A DNA stretch of 64,000 nt from UBA6170 sp942491385 (GTDB lineage Bacteria > Chloroflexota > Anaerolineae > Anaerolineales > Anaerolineaceae): positions 62,001 to 126,000 of the forward strand of contig CALOAF010000005.1 in the NCBI GenBank assembly GCA_942491385.1, written 5' to 3'. The notes below the pieces were generated by a model that was given only the letters and a program-made list of their open reading frames with translations, had not been told where the DNA came from and made no database searches. How positions within the stretch are numbered: position 1 is the first letter of the stretch; each line of letters begins with the position of its first letter. Position numbers and translations under genes: made by a program. Positions 1 to 9,713 of the stretch are shown in pieces.

Positions 1-334
1 TTTTACTCAGTCCCACTACCAGTCCATTGCCGCTAAATTTATCCGTATCGATTGATCCGGGTGCGACTATCTTTTGCTCAAGTAATTGCTGCGCATTCAG
101 CGCTGATTTGGTTTTCGAGCGCAAAAATCCTAATTTAAGCACCAATCCTTCTTGTGACTCAGCCACATCACCATAGGTACTGTAAAAAAACATCTGACCC
201 TGTGCACCGATCTGAAAGGTTTTTGGATTAATCCCTAATTGCTTTTTCAATCGCTGTGCTATGAAATACGGGTCCCGCGTGAATCCAAATATGCTGTAAT
301 CGCCGCGTGCCAGGTTGGTCTTTTGTAATGACAT
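1..334 (-). CDS. Asparagine-synthase-like protein, N-terminal part (runs off the window)
   Basis: Reading the minus strand from an ATG at 334 gives 111 codons open to the window edge, beginning MSLQKTNLARGDYSIFGF. The middle of the fragment (AQQLLEQKIVAPGSID, followed by a short hydrophobic GLVVGLS segment) resembles the glutaminase-like N-terminal domain of the two other asparagine-synthase-like proteins in this cluster, though similarity is weak at this length. Residue 2 is Ser, not the Cys nucleophile of a true glutamine amidotransferase. The gene lies 50 nt downstream of the CapK-like gene, on the same strand. It could be another family altogether; the C-terminal synthetase domain that would decide this is outside the window. 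Confidence 0.4.
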   Translation of the reverse strand, partial: MSLQKTNLARGDYSIFGFTRDPYFIAQRLKKQLGINPKTFQIGAQGQMFFYSTYGDVAESQEGLVLKLGFLRSKTKSALNAQQLLEQKIVAPGSIDTDKFSGNGLVVGLSK

Positions 335-384
335 TTTCAATATACCTCTGTAAAGATTTGATGATTTTGGAAATTTGCAGTGAA

Positions 385-1731
385 TTATTTATTCAATTCG
401 GACACAGCGTATTGATGCTTTCCGGATTCGAGAGAGTGTATCTGTTCCGGGAATTCAAAATCAACCACTATCTCTTGCCCAAATGTGGTTTGGATTACTG
501 TTGATATCTCATCCAATATATCCGCAGGGATATTTTCATTTTTGACCAGGCGAACAACCATTCGATCCAATGATTTTTGTACCACCTGAAATTGCTTTAT
601 CGTTGGATGTGTCAGGCATTTAAAGCCTGCGCCAGCAAACCCTGCCCATACCCTTCGGCCATCCTTGGTTTGGAACGAGTCCACCAGCCGTCCTTCTACC
701 ATTTCAATCATCTGGCTTTCTCTTCCACAAGGACAATCCTCTCCACTGTACCAGGCAGCGGCATCCTCAATACTATAGCGGATAAAAGGCATGCCCAAAT
801 TATTCAAATTGGTAACAATTATTTCACCTACTTCTCCTGGTGTAGCTGGAGAACCATTTTTTATAATTTCAACATAATTATTTTCCATACTGATATGTAA
901 ACCGGTATGCTCTTCACACTCACAAGCTACGCCACCTAATTCAAGCGTACCGTAACGATTGAAAACTTTACATTGGAATGTTTCTTCAATATATTGGCGC
1001 ACGGGTTCAAGGGTTGTCTCGGAAGTGGTGATGACACCTTCAAAAGTTATATCCTGATTTTGGCTGTTACGAATAAACTGCGCAAACCGATATATCGCGG
1101 TTGCATAGCCAAAAAGGATTTTTGGTTTTTTTTTGGACACTAGTTTTGCAAATGTTGTTAGACTCTCTTCGGTCATAATGAAGGCATCCATCAGAAATCG
1201 GTTCCAAATAATATCGATAATTCTTGCACGCGTTTTTTTTGTTATATTCATTTCTGTACTGGCACCCCAAATAAAGGCATGTGGTTCTCCTAATTCGCAC
1301 CCTGCCCAGCTTACATGCCGTTGGATATCTGCGGTTACATAATCCCGAAAATCAGAATCCTGCATGAAGATTAATGGATGCCCGGTAGATCCAGAGGTAG
1401 CCAATTTATTCATCTGTTTTCGTCGGTCACTATCGGTAGTTATCAGTTCTTCAAAATTTTCACGAATTATCGCCTTGGTCAATATAGGTAGCTTGGAAAA
1501 ACTGCCCGGATCATTATGCAAATCATTTGGATGAAAGCCAACTTGTTTAAAAATACGCTGGTAAAAAGGTACATATTGATAGGCATATTCAACCACCTTA
1601 TGTAACTTTTTTTGTTGTAATGCTACCAACCCATCATGGCTCAACCACTGGGTTTGGTTTAATTCATTTAATCGAGATAAAATTTTACGTCCTGTGGATT
1701 TTTCGTATATCTGTAAGGCGAAATGTCTCAT
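385..1731 (-). CDS. CapK/PaaK-like AMP-forming ligase (polysaccharide cluster type)
   Basis: The 448-residue product is of the phenylacetate-CoA ligase / CapK / coenzyme F390 synthetase family, the usual length for the group. Visible motifs are the P-loop-like TSGSTGHPL (about residue 112), the adenylate-binding RYGTLELGG (about residue 258) and a Cys-rich stretch ACECEEH followed later by CPCGR, as in CapK relatives that bind zinc. Family members activate a carboxylate as an adenylate. In exopolysaccharide loci the substrate is unknown, possibly an acyl or amino-acyl group for sugar decoration. It follows a GNAT gene by 86 nt and belongs to the minus-strand polysaccharide operon. The exact substrate cannot be read from the sequence. 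Confidence 0.8.
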   Translation of the reverse strand: MRHFALQIYEKSTGRKILSRLNELNQTQWLSHDGLVALQQKKLHKVVEYAYQYVPFYQRIFKQVGFHPNDLHNDPGSFSKLPILTKAIIRENFEELITTDSDRRKQMNKLATSGSTGHPLIFMQDSDFRDYVTADIQRHVSWAGCELGEPHAFIWGASTEMNITKKTRARIIDIIWNRFLMDAFIMTEESLTTFAKLVSKKKPKILFGYATAIYRFAQFIRNSQNQDITFEGVITTSETTLEPVRQYIEETFQCKVFNRYGTLELGGVACECEEHTGLHISMENNYVEIIKNGSPATPGEVGEIIVTNLNNLGMPFIRYSIEDAAAWYSGEDCPCGRESQMIEMVEGRLVDSFQTKDGRRVWAGFAGAGFKCLTHPTIKQFQVVQKSLDRMVVRLVKNENIPADILDEISTVIQTTFGQEIVVDFEFPEQIHSLESGKHQYAVSELNK

Positions 1732-1817
1732 TTTAACCTTTACTTTTAAACTCTCATTAAATATTGGCAGCAGATAATCAACTATTTTCTTCCGATTAAT
1801 GACCAGGAAATAATACC

Positions 1818-2456
1818 TTAATCCATCGAACGAATCCGGTACCAGGAAAATATGCGTAGAAAATCGATTTTTCCGGTAATTTTTGCACCCAGCTTTTTTT
1901 GCCAGACAATTAAAGAAGGTGTATTTCGAGCCTCAATATAACAGACTGCTTTTTGAAAGCCCAATTCTTTGAATAGTCGAAAACGAGCTAGCGATAATGC
2001 TGTCTGGATTCCTTTTCTGCGAAAAGGTGGCGCTGTGAAAACATCCGTGCACAAAACATCCCCTGGTTTCAGTTGAATGGGTATTTTTTCAAGTTTTGGC
2101 TTCATATCGGGGCCACCCCATGCGTATCCAGCCACTTCACCTTGATAAGTGGCAACCAGACCTTTATGTCCATTATGTAAATGCCGCTCGCATTGCTTCG
2201 CCTCCGAAGGTCGATTCAAATATTTCACCTTTTCCAAGTCATTGAATTTAAAAGGTCGAATCACTAGATCGATTTTAGGGGCAATTTCTGGCAATGGGTC
2301 ACTTAGTGAATATTCAAGAATTTTAAATTGGAGATGTCGGAATGGAAGGCGGGCGATATCAGTTGACATCTCACGAAAAGCCAACCTCATCCCATCGCGC
2401 TTGAAAAGATATTTCCAGTCTTCTAGATATTCAGCCAACCTGCCAAATGGATTCAT
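1818..2456 (-). CDS. GNAT family N-acetyltransferase
   Basis: A 212-residue protein with a C-terminal GNAT fold. The acetyl-CoA pyrophosphate-binding motif A is seen as APPFRRKGIQTAL (about residues 141-153), preceded by the beta-4 strand GDVLCTDVF and followed by the motif-B-like ARNTPSLIVWQKKLGAK. The N-terminal 60 residues are basic and not recognised. It starts 17 nt after the FemAB-like gene and lies before the CapK-like gene, so the three probably act together on a polymer building block, for instance by acylating an amino sugar. That role is inference from position only. Confidence 0.8.
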   Translation of the reverse strand: MNPFGRLAEYLEDWKYLFKRDGMRLAFREMSTDIARLPFRHLQFKILEYSLSDPLPEIAPKIDLVIRPFKFNDLEKVKYLNRPSEAKQCERHLHNGHKGLVATYQGEVAGYAWGGPDMKPKLEKIPIQLKPGDVLCTDVFTAPPFRRKGIQTALSLARFRLFKELGFQKAVCYIEARNTPSLIVWQKKLGAKITGKIDFLRIFSWYRIRSMD

Positions 2457-2473
2457 ATAGATCTTATTTTCTC

Positions 2474-3514
2474 CTAAAAAAATTCGAGCATCTGTTGGAA
2501 TATTTTATAGCCTCGTTCGCTCCATTTAAGTAAATTCGGCTGATGAACCTTGGTATAACGCCCATAACAAACCAATTGACCGCCAAACTTGGCCTTAAAA
2601 TCTCTCACTCCAGATTCTTCTTCGGGTTTACCTGCCCCACCAAAATCATAAACTTTATAACCATTGGATGCACCCCACTCAAGAATATGCCACATCAATA
2701 ATTCGTTAGGCGTATATTTAGAGAATTCCCTATTCATGCCTCCATACCAACCATATATAACATCTTTGAAAAGCATTTCAGCTGAGGCGGCAACATATTC
2801 AGTTCCGATTCGCGCCAATAAGAATTTAATCATTTTGCGGGGATACAGAATGTCAAAAGCCGCTTCAAATAATGAAATATCAGCCAATGGAATTCGCGCC
2901 CCTTTATAGGTCATTTTGATAATATCGTACCAAGTATTTAATTGGTTTCGATCAGACATGCATTCTACAACAACAATTCCTTTTCGTAATCCGCGGCGGA
3001 TATGTTGGCGGGTTCTTGATCCAATGTTTTGCAATATTTGCTCGGGTGAATTATTCAAATCAATCAGATAGTTCAAGTGATCTTCATAGACAAATCCGGC
3101 TTGAGAAAATTCCTTTTGGAACATGCTCATATCCGACAAATTCCTAAGTTCTGAAAAGAGTGAGCTTCGCCCTGCTTCTTCAGAATATGCCTGTAACAAT
3201 AAATCTAAAGCCTGTTTTCCGACTGGATCGGTAGAACTGAGTATGCTACCGTAGGAAATGGAGCGGGTTGTCATACGCCTCAACAAGCCATTTAATACTG
3301 TAACCTGTACAGTTGGCAGAAGCGCCAATATTTTTTTATCTTTATCTACTATTGCTGAAAGTTTTGGTTGGTGATTGCGCGCTAAATTGAATACCTGAAA
3401 CATCTCAGGCGTATGAAAAATGTTTGCATACTTGTTTGGGAAAACAAAATCATGCCAGGCATTTTCATCCAAATGATGGACAACTTCCATTGCCTCAGGC
3501 ATTTTTTGTCTCAT
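2474..3514 (-). CDS. FemAB-like aminoacyl/acyl transferase (double GNAT fold)
   Basis: The 346-residue product has the layout of FemAB/peptidoglycan-bridge transferases and the related GNAT proteins common in exopolysaccharide loci. Features are a central IGSRTRQHIRRGLRKG segment, typical of the substrate-binding basic helix, a later VAASAEMLFKDVIYGWYGG beta strand pair, and the conserved PNELLMWHILEWGASNG with YDFGGAG near residues 270-300. Such enzymes move an amino acid or acyl group from a carrier to a cell-wall or polymer precursor. It is 51 nt downstream of a GT4 gene and 17 nt upstream of the GNAT gene. No signal peptide is seen, so it should act in the cytoplasm. Confidence 0.75.
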   Translation of the reverse strand: MRQKMPEAMEVVHHLDENAWHDFVFPNKYANIFHTPEMFQVFNLARNHQPKLSAIVDKDKKILALLPTVQVTVLNGLLRRMTTRSISYGSILSSTDPVGKQALDLLLQAYSEEAGRSSLFSELRNLSDMSMFQKEFSQAGFVYEDHLNYLIDLNNSPEQILQNIGSRTRQHIRRGLRKGIVVVECMSDRNQLNTWYDIIKMTYKGARIPLADISLFEAAFDILYPRKMIKFLLARIGTEYVAASAEMLFKDVIYGWYGGMNREFSKYTPNELLMWHILEWGASNGYKVYDFGGAGKPEEESGVRDFKAKFGGQLVCYGRYTKVHQPNLLKWSERGYKIFQQMLEFF

Positions 3515-3565
3515 TTCTTATTTTTTCTCTAGAAAAGTTGCTACTAGTTGAAATCATTGTTTTCC

Positions 3566-4780
3566 CTAATTATTTAATGTGAGCTTATTTACCAGGTTCA
3601 CGTATATTTCACTGGTATTTTTCCAATTATAGCGTTGGTTAAATTTTTCGCTTCCCTGAGCCAATTCGGTTAATCGTTTCGGATTTCGATAAAGGAATAA
3701 TATGCAACGAGCAAGATCATCTACACTATCTGGTTTACAGAACTCCACATTTGCATTTCTAAAATAGGATTCTATTGTGGTTGTTCGGGAAGCTATCGCT
3801 GGCATACCCAATGCAGCATATTCCAATAATTTTGTGGGTAATAGACCATCAGTGAAAACGTCATTTCGATAAGGGACTACTCCCAAGTGGCAACTTCTAA
3901 TCGCTTGAGGAAGTTCCTCAGCCAGGACTGAATCGATGAAAGTTACTTGTTGATTTAAATTCAGATTTTGAACCAGGGATTTCATTTGAGGGAGAAAACC
4001 CCCATAACCAATCAAGGTTAAATGGATCCCTGAAATTTCATCTTTTACCTGGTCAATTGCACGAATGATGAGGTCCAATCCATACCGCTCTACCATTGCG
4101 CCATGGTAAATAAGCCGAAAAACGACTTCATTCTGCTGCGGAAGTAGAACTGGTTCTGAGGAATTAAATATACTATCATCCGCAACATTCATCACCACGC
4201 TACATTTTTCTCCTGGCACTCCACGGTGGATCAATAACTGACGCCAATGTTCGCTGACTGTAATGACATGATCAGCAAAACGACAAGACATTTTTTCTTG
4301 CAAACGAATTAACCAGGCGAAGATCGATCGATCGCTTTGAAATCGGCTGGCGTAAAATTCAGGCATCAAATCATGCAGATCAAGAATGATTGGCACATTG
4401 AATAATTTCGGTATAATGGCAGCAAACACCAGAAAATCTGGAAGGTTATGCACCTGAATTGAGTCATAGTGTGTTTGAAAGTGAAGTTTGGTAATTCTGT
4501 GTGCTGAGGTCATGAAAAAAAACAGATATTGATAGAGTTTTTCCCCCAAACTGCCTGGTTTCCAGAATTTCAGCAGACCCTTATATTTCTCACGATAGAT
4601 TTTTACCCCTTTGTATTGATCAACAGATAGGCTTCCCTGTGTTCGACAACAAATCACATCCACTTCGTATCCGTCTTTGATGAGTGCTTCGGCTTCTCTC
4701 TGGACACGGGTTTCTCCCAGAGGATAAGTAGCAAATACCACCATGCAATGTCTCTTAACCTGTTTGCTTTTTTGCGTCAT
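3566..4780 (-). CDS. Glycosyltransferase family 4 (GT-B)
   Basis: A 404-residue GT-B glycosyltransferase. The N-terminal half binds acceptor (HCMVVFATYPLGETRVQREAEAL near the start). The C-terminal Rossmann half holds the nucleotide-sugar site: FRLIYHGAMVERYGLDLIIRA (about 223-243), the EX7E-like region VPYRNDVFTDGLLPTKLLEYAALGMPAIAS (about 314-343), where FTDGLLPTKLLEY is diagnostic for GT4 proteins. It should add one sugar to the lipid-linked repeat unit at the inner membrane. Donor and acceptor are not predictable. It sits 51 nt upstream of the FemAB-like gene in the same minus-strand operon. Confidence 0.85.
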   Translation of the reverse strand: MTQKSKQVKRHCMVVFATYPLGETRVQREAEALIKDGYEVDVICCRTQGSLSVDQYKGVKIYREKYKGLLKFWKPGSLGEKLYQYLFFFMTSAHRITKLHFQTHYDSIQVHNLPDFLVFAAIIPKLFNVPIILDLHDLMPEFYASRFQSDRSIFAWLIRLQEKMSCRFADHVITVSEHWRQLLIHRGVPGEKCSVVMNVADDSIFNSSEPVLLPQQNEVVFRLIYHGAMVERYGLDLIIRAIDQVKDEISGIHLTLIGYGGFLPQMKSLVQNLNLNQQVTFIDSVLAEELPQAIRSCHLGVVPYRNDVFTDGLLPTKLLEYAALGMPAIASRTTTIESYFRNANVEFCKPDSVDDLARCILFLYRNPKRLTELAQGSEKFNQRYNWKNTSEIYVNLVNKLTLNN

Positions 4781-4831
4781 AATCCTTTCCCAACGATATC
4801 CAACAATTTTGCTAATTATTTTCTTTTGAAA

Positions 4832-6871
4832 CTAACGGTGTATGATGGGTAAATAAAAAATTTTCCCATTCGCAATGAGTGTGGAGCTAAAATGATACTC
4901 ACCAGCACTCCTTGCATCAAGAGTGGCTGTATTCTTAATTCCGGTTGGAATAATTGTCGTCACTATTGCCCGGTAAGTTATCGTAACCTGACCTTGATCA
5001 AATAAAGAACCTGCACCTGTCCACCTGAGTCTCGGTGCATCGCTGGCATCAACCATGCCTGCTGTTGAAGATAGGCTGCCAGGTACATAACTCAGTCCAG
5101 ATGGAACTAAATCAGTGAGGGTGATCGTGTCAACCAGAGTAGACCCGGTACGAACCAACTGTATTGTGTAAGTTACAGTCTCCCCAACTATGGCATTTGA
5201 AGTGCTGGTTCTTTTACTGGATTGAGAAAAACTTGGTGAAATATCTTTATACATGCCGGTGCGCTGCAAATCATGACGTGCCATTGGCCAGGGTAATCGC
5301 TCTGGTAATGCCAGTCCAGGGGTATCCCAGACATACAAATAACCGTCATATGTAGCTGCTGCTATTTCAATTAATCCATCCCCGTCTAGATCACCCAGAG
5401 AAGGTGTATTGGAGATGCCAATTGAGTTCAATAATAATTTGGCGTTTTCTGTTCCATCATGATTAAGAATGTAAATTCCAACATTTCCTTTGGTAACCAG
5501 ATCCAGCCAGAATGTTCCAAAAACGACTTCATACTTTCCATCTCCATCGACGTCACCAACAACCACCTCACTGGTGTGAACCTGACTTCCTTGATAATAG
5601 TTATAATCCCATAATTTCTGCTTTTCTGCATTATAAGCTCGGACATAACCATCCTGAGTGGCAAGAATAATTTCTGGTTTGCCATCTCCATTGAGGTCTG
5701 CAATCGCTGGTGCTTCGATCATCCTGGTAGTATTACTTACCCAGTTTAAACTAGACCCTTGAGCAGGCGTTTCCCAACCGGAGAATCGTGTAGCATTGGC
5801 ATTATATACCAATAATTCTGGATATGAATATGTTGATGAGGAGGCTCCACGCCGGTGACCAGGAATGATATATTCCAGATACCCATCCTGATTTAGATCT
5901 GCCAGAGCGGGTGAGGAGCGAGGGAATTCAATCTGATCATCGGTCCAAATATTCCGATCATACGGATACCAGACGTGATGTGGCCAGTTGTTTAAATTGG
6001 CACCTGAACGATTAAATGCAAATAGACGGTTATAATCCCGTCCGGTAACAATATCCGGGTATGTATCCAAACTTAAATCACCAACAGCAATCTGTCCAAT
6101 AATCGCTGTGTCCTGATCATCTGATTTAGGCCAACCTGACATGAGATTACCATTGCTTTCCCATAAATATAGGTTTGGTGCGCCTCGAAAAGGATCACTT
6201 GGAATAATACGGTTATTGGTAGCTGCAATTACCTCTAAGTATGAGTCTTTATCCACATCTGACATTACAATCGCAGAGATATTACAAGAAATGCCAGAAC
6301 TTGCACACTCAGTTGTTATTGGCCAACCTGTATATGCAGTGCCATTCGGATTCCAAATTCCTACTCTTGGAGCAACACCACTGTTCGGTGAGTCCAAACC
6401 AGCTGCAATTTCAAGATCACCATCCTTATTTAGATCACCCAAAGTCAGATATCCACGTATTTGAGCACCAGTAATGATTGGAAAACCAGACAAAGTTGCT
6501 CCTGAAGCATTGAAGGCAAAAATTCTTCCATCATACGTGGGGAGAAGTATTTCCATTTTGCCATCATTGTTGATATCAGCAATCGTTGCACTGGTTCTTT
6601 CGGTCCATCGGTCATAAATAATTGGGAAACCAGAGTGAACCGGGTAAGATGCAGGTGTTTGTGCCAAAACACTCCCTAATCCAGGCGAATATATTCCTTT
6701 CCGTAAAGAATTTTCATTTTTAAAATAAAAAAAACCATTCAGATCTTCAACAATTGATGAACCCGAAAGTATGAATACCATAATAACGAATCTGATAAGA
6801 TCTTTTACAATTAATTTCAATTTTCTTCCTTTTTTAATTTCTACAAACTGATTCACCAAAGGTAGTTTCAA
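4832..6871 (-). CDS. Secreted FG-GAP/VCBS repeat protein with a DUF11-type C-terminal domain
   Basis: The 679-residue product has an N-terminal hydrophobic stretch after a basic region (about residues 22-38, IRFVIMVFILSGSS), consistent with export. Eight calcium-binding-type FG-GAP motifs are seen, for example ADINNDGKMEI, LGDLNKDGDLEI, LADLNQDGYLEY, IADLNGDGKPEI, VGDVDGDGKYEV and LGDLDGDGLIEI, forming a probable beta-propeller. Residues from about 545 to 660 match a DUF11-like repeat (TYTIQLVRTGS, LTDLVPSGLSYVPGS). The last residues, IFYLPIIHR, form a short hydrophobic-basic tail of a kind I associate with secreted Chloroflexota proteins. It lies between a GT2 and a GT4 gene and may be a surface protein of the polymer matrix. 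Confidence 0.75.
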   Translation of the reverse strand: MKLPLVNQFVEIKKGRKLKLIVKDLIRFVIMVFILSGSSIVEDLNGFFYFKNENSLRKGIYSPGLGSVLAQTPASYPVHSGFPIIYDRWTERTSATIADINNDGKMEILLPTYDGRIFAFNASGATLSGFPIITGAQIRGYLTLGDLNKDGDLEIAAGLDSPNSGVAPRVGIWNPNGTAYTGWPITTECASSGISCNISAIVMSDVDKDSYLEVIAATNNRIIPSDPFRGAPNLYLWESNGNLMSGWPKSDDQDTAIIGQIAVGDLSLDTYPDIVTGRDYNRLFAFNRSGANLNNWPHHVWYPYDRNIWTDDQIEFPRSSPALADLNQDGYLEYIIPGHRRGASSSTYSYPELLVYNANATRFSGWETPAQGSSLNWVSNTTRMIEAPAIADLNGDGKPEIILATQDGYVRAYNAEKQKLWDYNYYQGSQVHTSEVVVGDVDGDGKYEVVFGTFWLDLVTKGNVGIYILNHDGTENAKLLLNSIGISNTPSLGDLDGDGLIEIAAATYDGYLYVWDTPGLALPERLPWPMARHDLQRTGMYKDISPSFSQSSKRTSTSNAIVGETVTYTIQLVRTGSTLVDTITLTDLVPSGLSYVPGSLSSTAGMVDASDAPRLRWTGAGSLFDQGQVTITYRAIVTTIIPTGIKNTATLDARSAGEYHFSSTLIANGKIFYLPIIHR

Positions 6872-6897
6872 TATTAATCAGATGTACCCAACCATTT

Positions 6898-7773
6898 TTA
6901 TGAATGGATAGGTTGTCCTTTAATTAAACCCATCAGTTTTTGCAGTTGCGTTTTCCTTATAAATCGTATCACATCTCTTTCTGCTAAAAATTCTTCCTGG
7001 CGTAACCAGGCTACTAAATATGCCCAAATTAATGCCAATCCTCCAATGATAAAAGGACGATCGGTCATTCGCCTGATCCCACGGGCTATAATAAAGAGAG
7101 GATGATAACCCATCCGATAAGCGCCATATCCTTGTTCATAAAAACTTTTTAAATAACCAGTGGCAGCTCCAGTATACCGATAATGCATAAATTTCAAACT
7201 CAATATACTACGTACCTTCCATCCTTGCGAAAGTGCTGTCCATTCATCGATCCCATCCCATCCCATGGAAGGTTTCAACCCACCTATCGCTTCGAAACAA
7301 GCCCGCCGGTACATTTTGGTAGCACCACGCACATGATCTTCAGTCGTATTTAATTTCCAATTGACACCATCTGGTTTCTCAAATAAACCTCCACCTGTGA
7401 TCCCAAGCAAGGGGTCTGATAAAAATTCTTTTATTAAAGACTCAAAATAGTCAGGTTCAAAGGAAACATCACCATCCAGTTTGACAATATAATCAAATTT
7501 CTCATCAATACTCTCAAAACCATAATAGAATGTCTCAACGACACCTTGACCGCGTCTGCGGACATCATCTCCACGACGGTTGATGAGTTTTATCCAATCG
7601 TAATCATCGGTATATTTCTTAACAATCATCTCAGTTTCATCATTTGAGCCATCATTCACAATGATCCAAACTAATGGTTTGATGTTTTGGTGGATCATCG
7701 ATTCGATTGTTAATTCAATATATTTAGCTTCATTTTTCACAGGAGTAATAACAATGTAGCTGGTAGATTCCAA
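6898..7773 (-). CDS. Glycosyltransferase family 2 (GT-A)
   Basis: A 291-residue GT2 enzyme of the WcaA/beta-glycosyltransferase type. It has YIVITPVKNEAKYIELTIES at the N terminus, IIVNDGSNDETE for nucleotide binding, a DXD-like KLDGDVSF (about residues 97-104) for metal-UDP or GDP binding, and GWDGIDEWTALSQGWK (about 167-182) at the acceptor site. A hydrophobic segment near residues 245-258 (IIGGLALIWAYLVAW) suggests membrane association. It is 48 nt downstream of an asparagine-synthase-like gene and 26 nt upstream of the FG-GAP gene, all on the same strand. Confidence 0.85.
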   Translation of the reverse strand: MESTSYIVITPVKNEAKYIELTIESMIHQNIKPLVWIIVNDGSNDETEMIVKKYTDDYDWIKLINRRGDDVRRRGQGVVETFYYGFESIDEKFDYIVKLDGDVSFEPDYFESLIKEFLSDPLLGITGGGLFEKPDGVNWKLNTTEDHVRGATKMYRRACFEAIGGLKPSMGWDGIDEWTALSQGWKVRSILSLKFMHYRYTGAATGYLKSFYEQGYGAYRMGYHPLFIIARGIRRMTDRPFIIGGLALIWAYLVAWLRQEEFLAERDVIRFIRKTQLQKLMGLIKGQPIHS

Positions 7774-7821
7774 TTTTTCTTTGATATTACCCGATCTCGT
7801 TGTTTCGGATCATATTATTCT

Positions 7822-9678
7822 TTACCTTACTGACTCAACATTGGAGTTTACTGAACGCATTGCCATCTCTAATCCAAGAATCCGTCCGAGGATGGCTTCG
7901 CTTTGTAGAGATCCTGTCTGCAAGGTTGATAGTAAATTTTTTAAATTTGATTGGTCGTATAGACCTGCTGACACCATGTCGCCTGGTGTTAAGAGCGATC
8001 TTCTCTCTAACACATTCAGCGTTTCTTGTAACCATTTACCGGTAGGATAGGATTTGCCAGATGTACCTGTATCACTTCTGTTCCAGATGGGTTTCCCCAT
8101 TATTTTGTACCCAACACGCCATAACAATTTCTCTCCGGAATTTAGCCAGTAGGGTATAAACCGATTTATATTTGAAAATTTCATTTGGGCAGCTGGCCCA
8201 CCTTCTGCAGTATCTATATCAGCCAGGTCAGGAGCTATTCGTTCCAATATTGAACGAAACAGACGGGAGTGAGTTCTCCATCGATAATTAATCGAAAAAC
8301 TGCGCAATATGTTTTCTTTTAAATTAAAAGGCAGGATTACTCTTTGTTGCCCTAAGACTGACGCGATTGTCGTCCCACAAACATGCCTTTCCAATAAAGT
8401 GCCGATCATATCCAACTTGGTAAAAACAGGCCAATCTGGATTCTGTTCCCCGACAGTGCTTAATCTGCTCATGATCTCCTTCCGCAGAACCGGACTCCAA
8501 GCATTTGTATTATTTATTATAGAAACGTTTGAGGGAATCACACGATAGTCCATTAAGCGATCATAATTCAGGTTCGTATTGTTATTCGATAAAAAGAACT
8601 CATGTTTCCAGTAAATACCGCGGTGAAGTTCACCCCCAAAGCCCCATAATGAGACATCAATTTGTTGTGCTTTGATTGTTTGTTCACGAATGGTGCGGCT
8701 CATTTTAATAATATCAAGATGACCATCCATTTGCCCTAATACAAGGTCAAACCAGCTCGCTCTCTGAATACCCCAATCATTTGGCAATCGAAAATACTCA
8801 TAATCCCATTCTTTTCTTTGACTGATGTGCTCGGCAAGAAAAACATCGCGCGAATCTGAAGGTCCATGCGAGTAAGTCTTAAAAGGTATTTTTGTAAAAT
8901 CCGCCAGTGCAGCCATTGTACGGGAATCCAATCCTCCCGTCAGACTGAGCCAGATTTTGCCCTCGGAATTCAAAATTTGTTGAAGGCTATTTGTGAAACT
9001 CTCGATTATACAATCAACAGCCTGGGGCTCAGAAAATTGAGAGATGTTTTTATCAACCTCAAATGACCAATACGTCGATTGTCGAGCTGTAATTCCATCT
9101 ATTCTCAAAACAGTGGCGGGAGGGATTAAATGAACATTTTGCCATATCGTGTCCCCAAAGGTGGATCCATACAATATAAAAGCCCTTGCTCCAAAATCAC
9201 TAGGCACGGATTGCAATTCACTAGCAATAGCAAGTCCAGAGGTAGAGACATAAAACTGATTACTTTTTTTCCCATAATAAATTGGTATCATACCAAATGG
9301 ATCAGTGATCACCTTAGTTACTTTTGCTACAGCATCGTAAAGAACCAGGGCAAACTGGCCATCTAATCTTGAAAATACTTTATCTCCCATATTCAGGTAA
9401 TCATCCAGAATTCTGGATAGAGTTGTATCAGAGGAAGCATAAGCTGTATCAACAACAGTTCCAACAGCCAGCAGCCATGAATCGGTAAGAGCATGCTGGG
9501 TATATCCACGGTGGAGGCTACAAGGGGCATCTAATTTTGCAGCCAGACAATGCTTACCTTTTAACCATTTTTCAGGTGTTTCCAGGGATTTATAGTTCGC
9601 TACTGATTTTAGGAAACGAGTAAATTTTGTAGATTGTATTGAGTGATCTGATGTAGATAAAAAAGCAAAAGCTGCCAT
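7822..9678 (-). CDS. Asparagine-synthase-like protein without the glutaminase cysteine
   Basis: A 618-residue AsnB-type protein. The N-terminal class II amidotransferase-like domain (about 1-200) starts MAAFAFLST, so the Cys that must follow the initiator Met for glutamine hydrolysis is Ala. DGQFALVLYD and DPFGMIPIYY keep the domain fold. The C-terminal synthetase domain has the PP-loop as WLSLTGGLDSRTMAAL (about residues 242-257). Such proteins in exopolysaccharide loci probably use ATP to activate a carboxylate and join it to ammonia or an amine, rather than make asparagine; this is inference. It lies 35 nt after a GT4 gene and 48 nt before a GT2 gene. A full-length frameshifted paralogue lies at 12511-14341. 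Confidence 0.85.
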   Translation of the reverse strand: MAAFAFLSTSDHSIQSTKFTRFLKSVANYKSLETPEKWLKGKHCLAAKLDAPCSLHRGYTQHALTDSWLLAVGTVVDTAYASSDTTLSRILDDYLNMGDKVFSRLDGQFALVLYDAVAKVTKVITDPFGMIPIYYGKKSNQFYVSTSGLAIASELQSVPSDFGARAFILYGSTFGDTIWQNVHLIPPATVLRIDGITARQSTYWSFEVDKNISQFSEPQAVDCIIESFTNSLQQILNSEGKIWLSLTGGLDSRTMAALADFTKIPFKTYSHGPSDSRDVFLAEHISQRKEWDYEYFRLPNDWGIQRASWFDLVLGQMDGHLDIIKMSRTIREQTIKAQQIDVSLWGFGGELHRGIYWKHEFFLSNNNTNLNYDRLMDYRVIPSNVSIINNTNAWSPVLRKEIMSRLSTVGEQNPDWPVFTKLDMIGTLLERHVCGTTIASVLGQQRVILPFNLKENILRSFSINYRWRTHSRLFRSILERIAPDLADIDTAEGGPAAQMKFSNINRFIPYWLNSGEKLLWRVGYKIMGKPIWNRSDTGTSGKSYPTGKWLQETLNVLERRSLLTPGDMVSAGLYDQSNLKNLLSTLQTGSLQSEAILGRILGLEMAMRSVNSNVESVR

Positions 9679-9713
9679 GGTTCTCCAACTAGATGAATGA
9701 ATAAATTAGTACC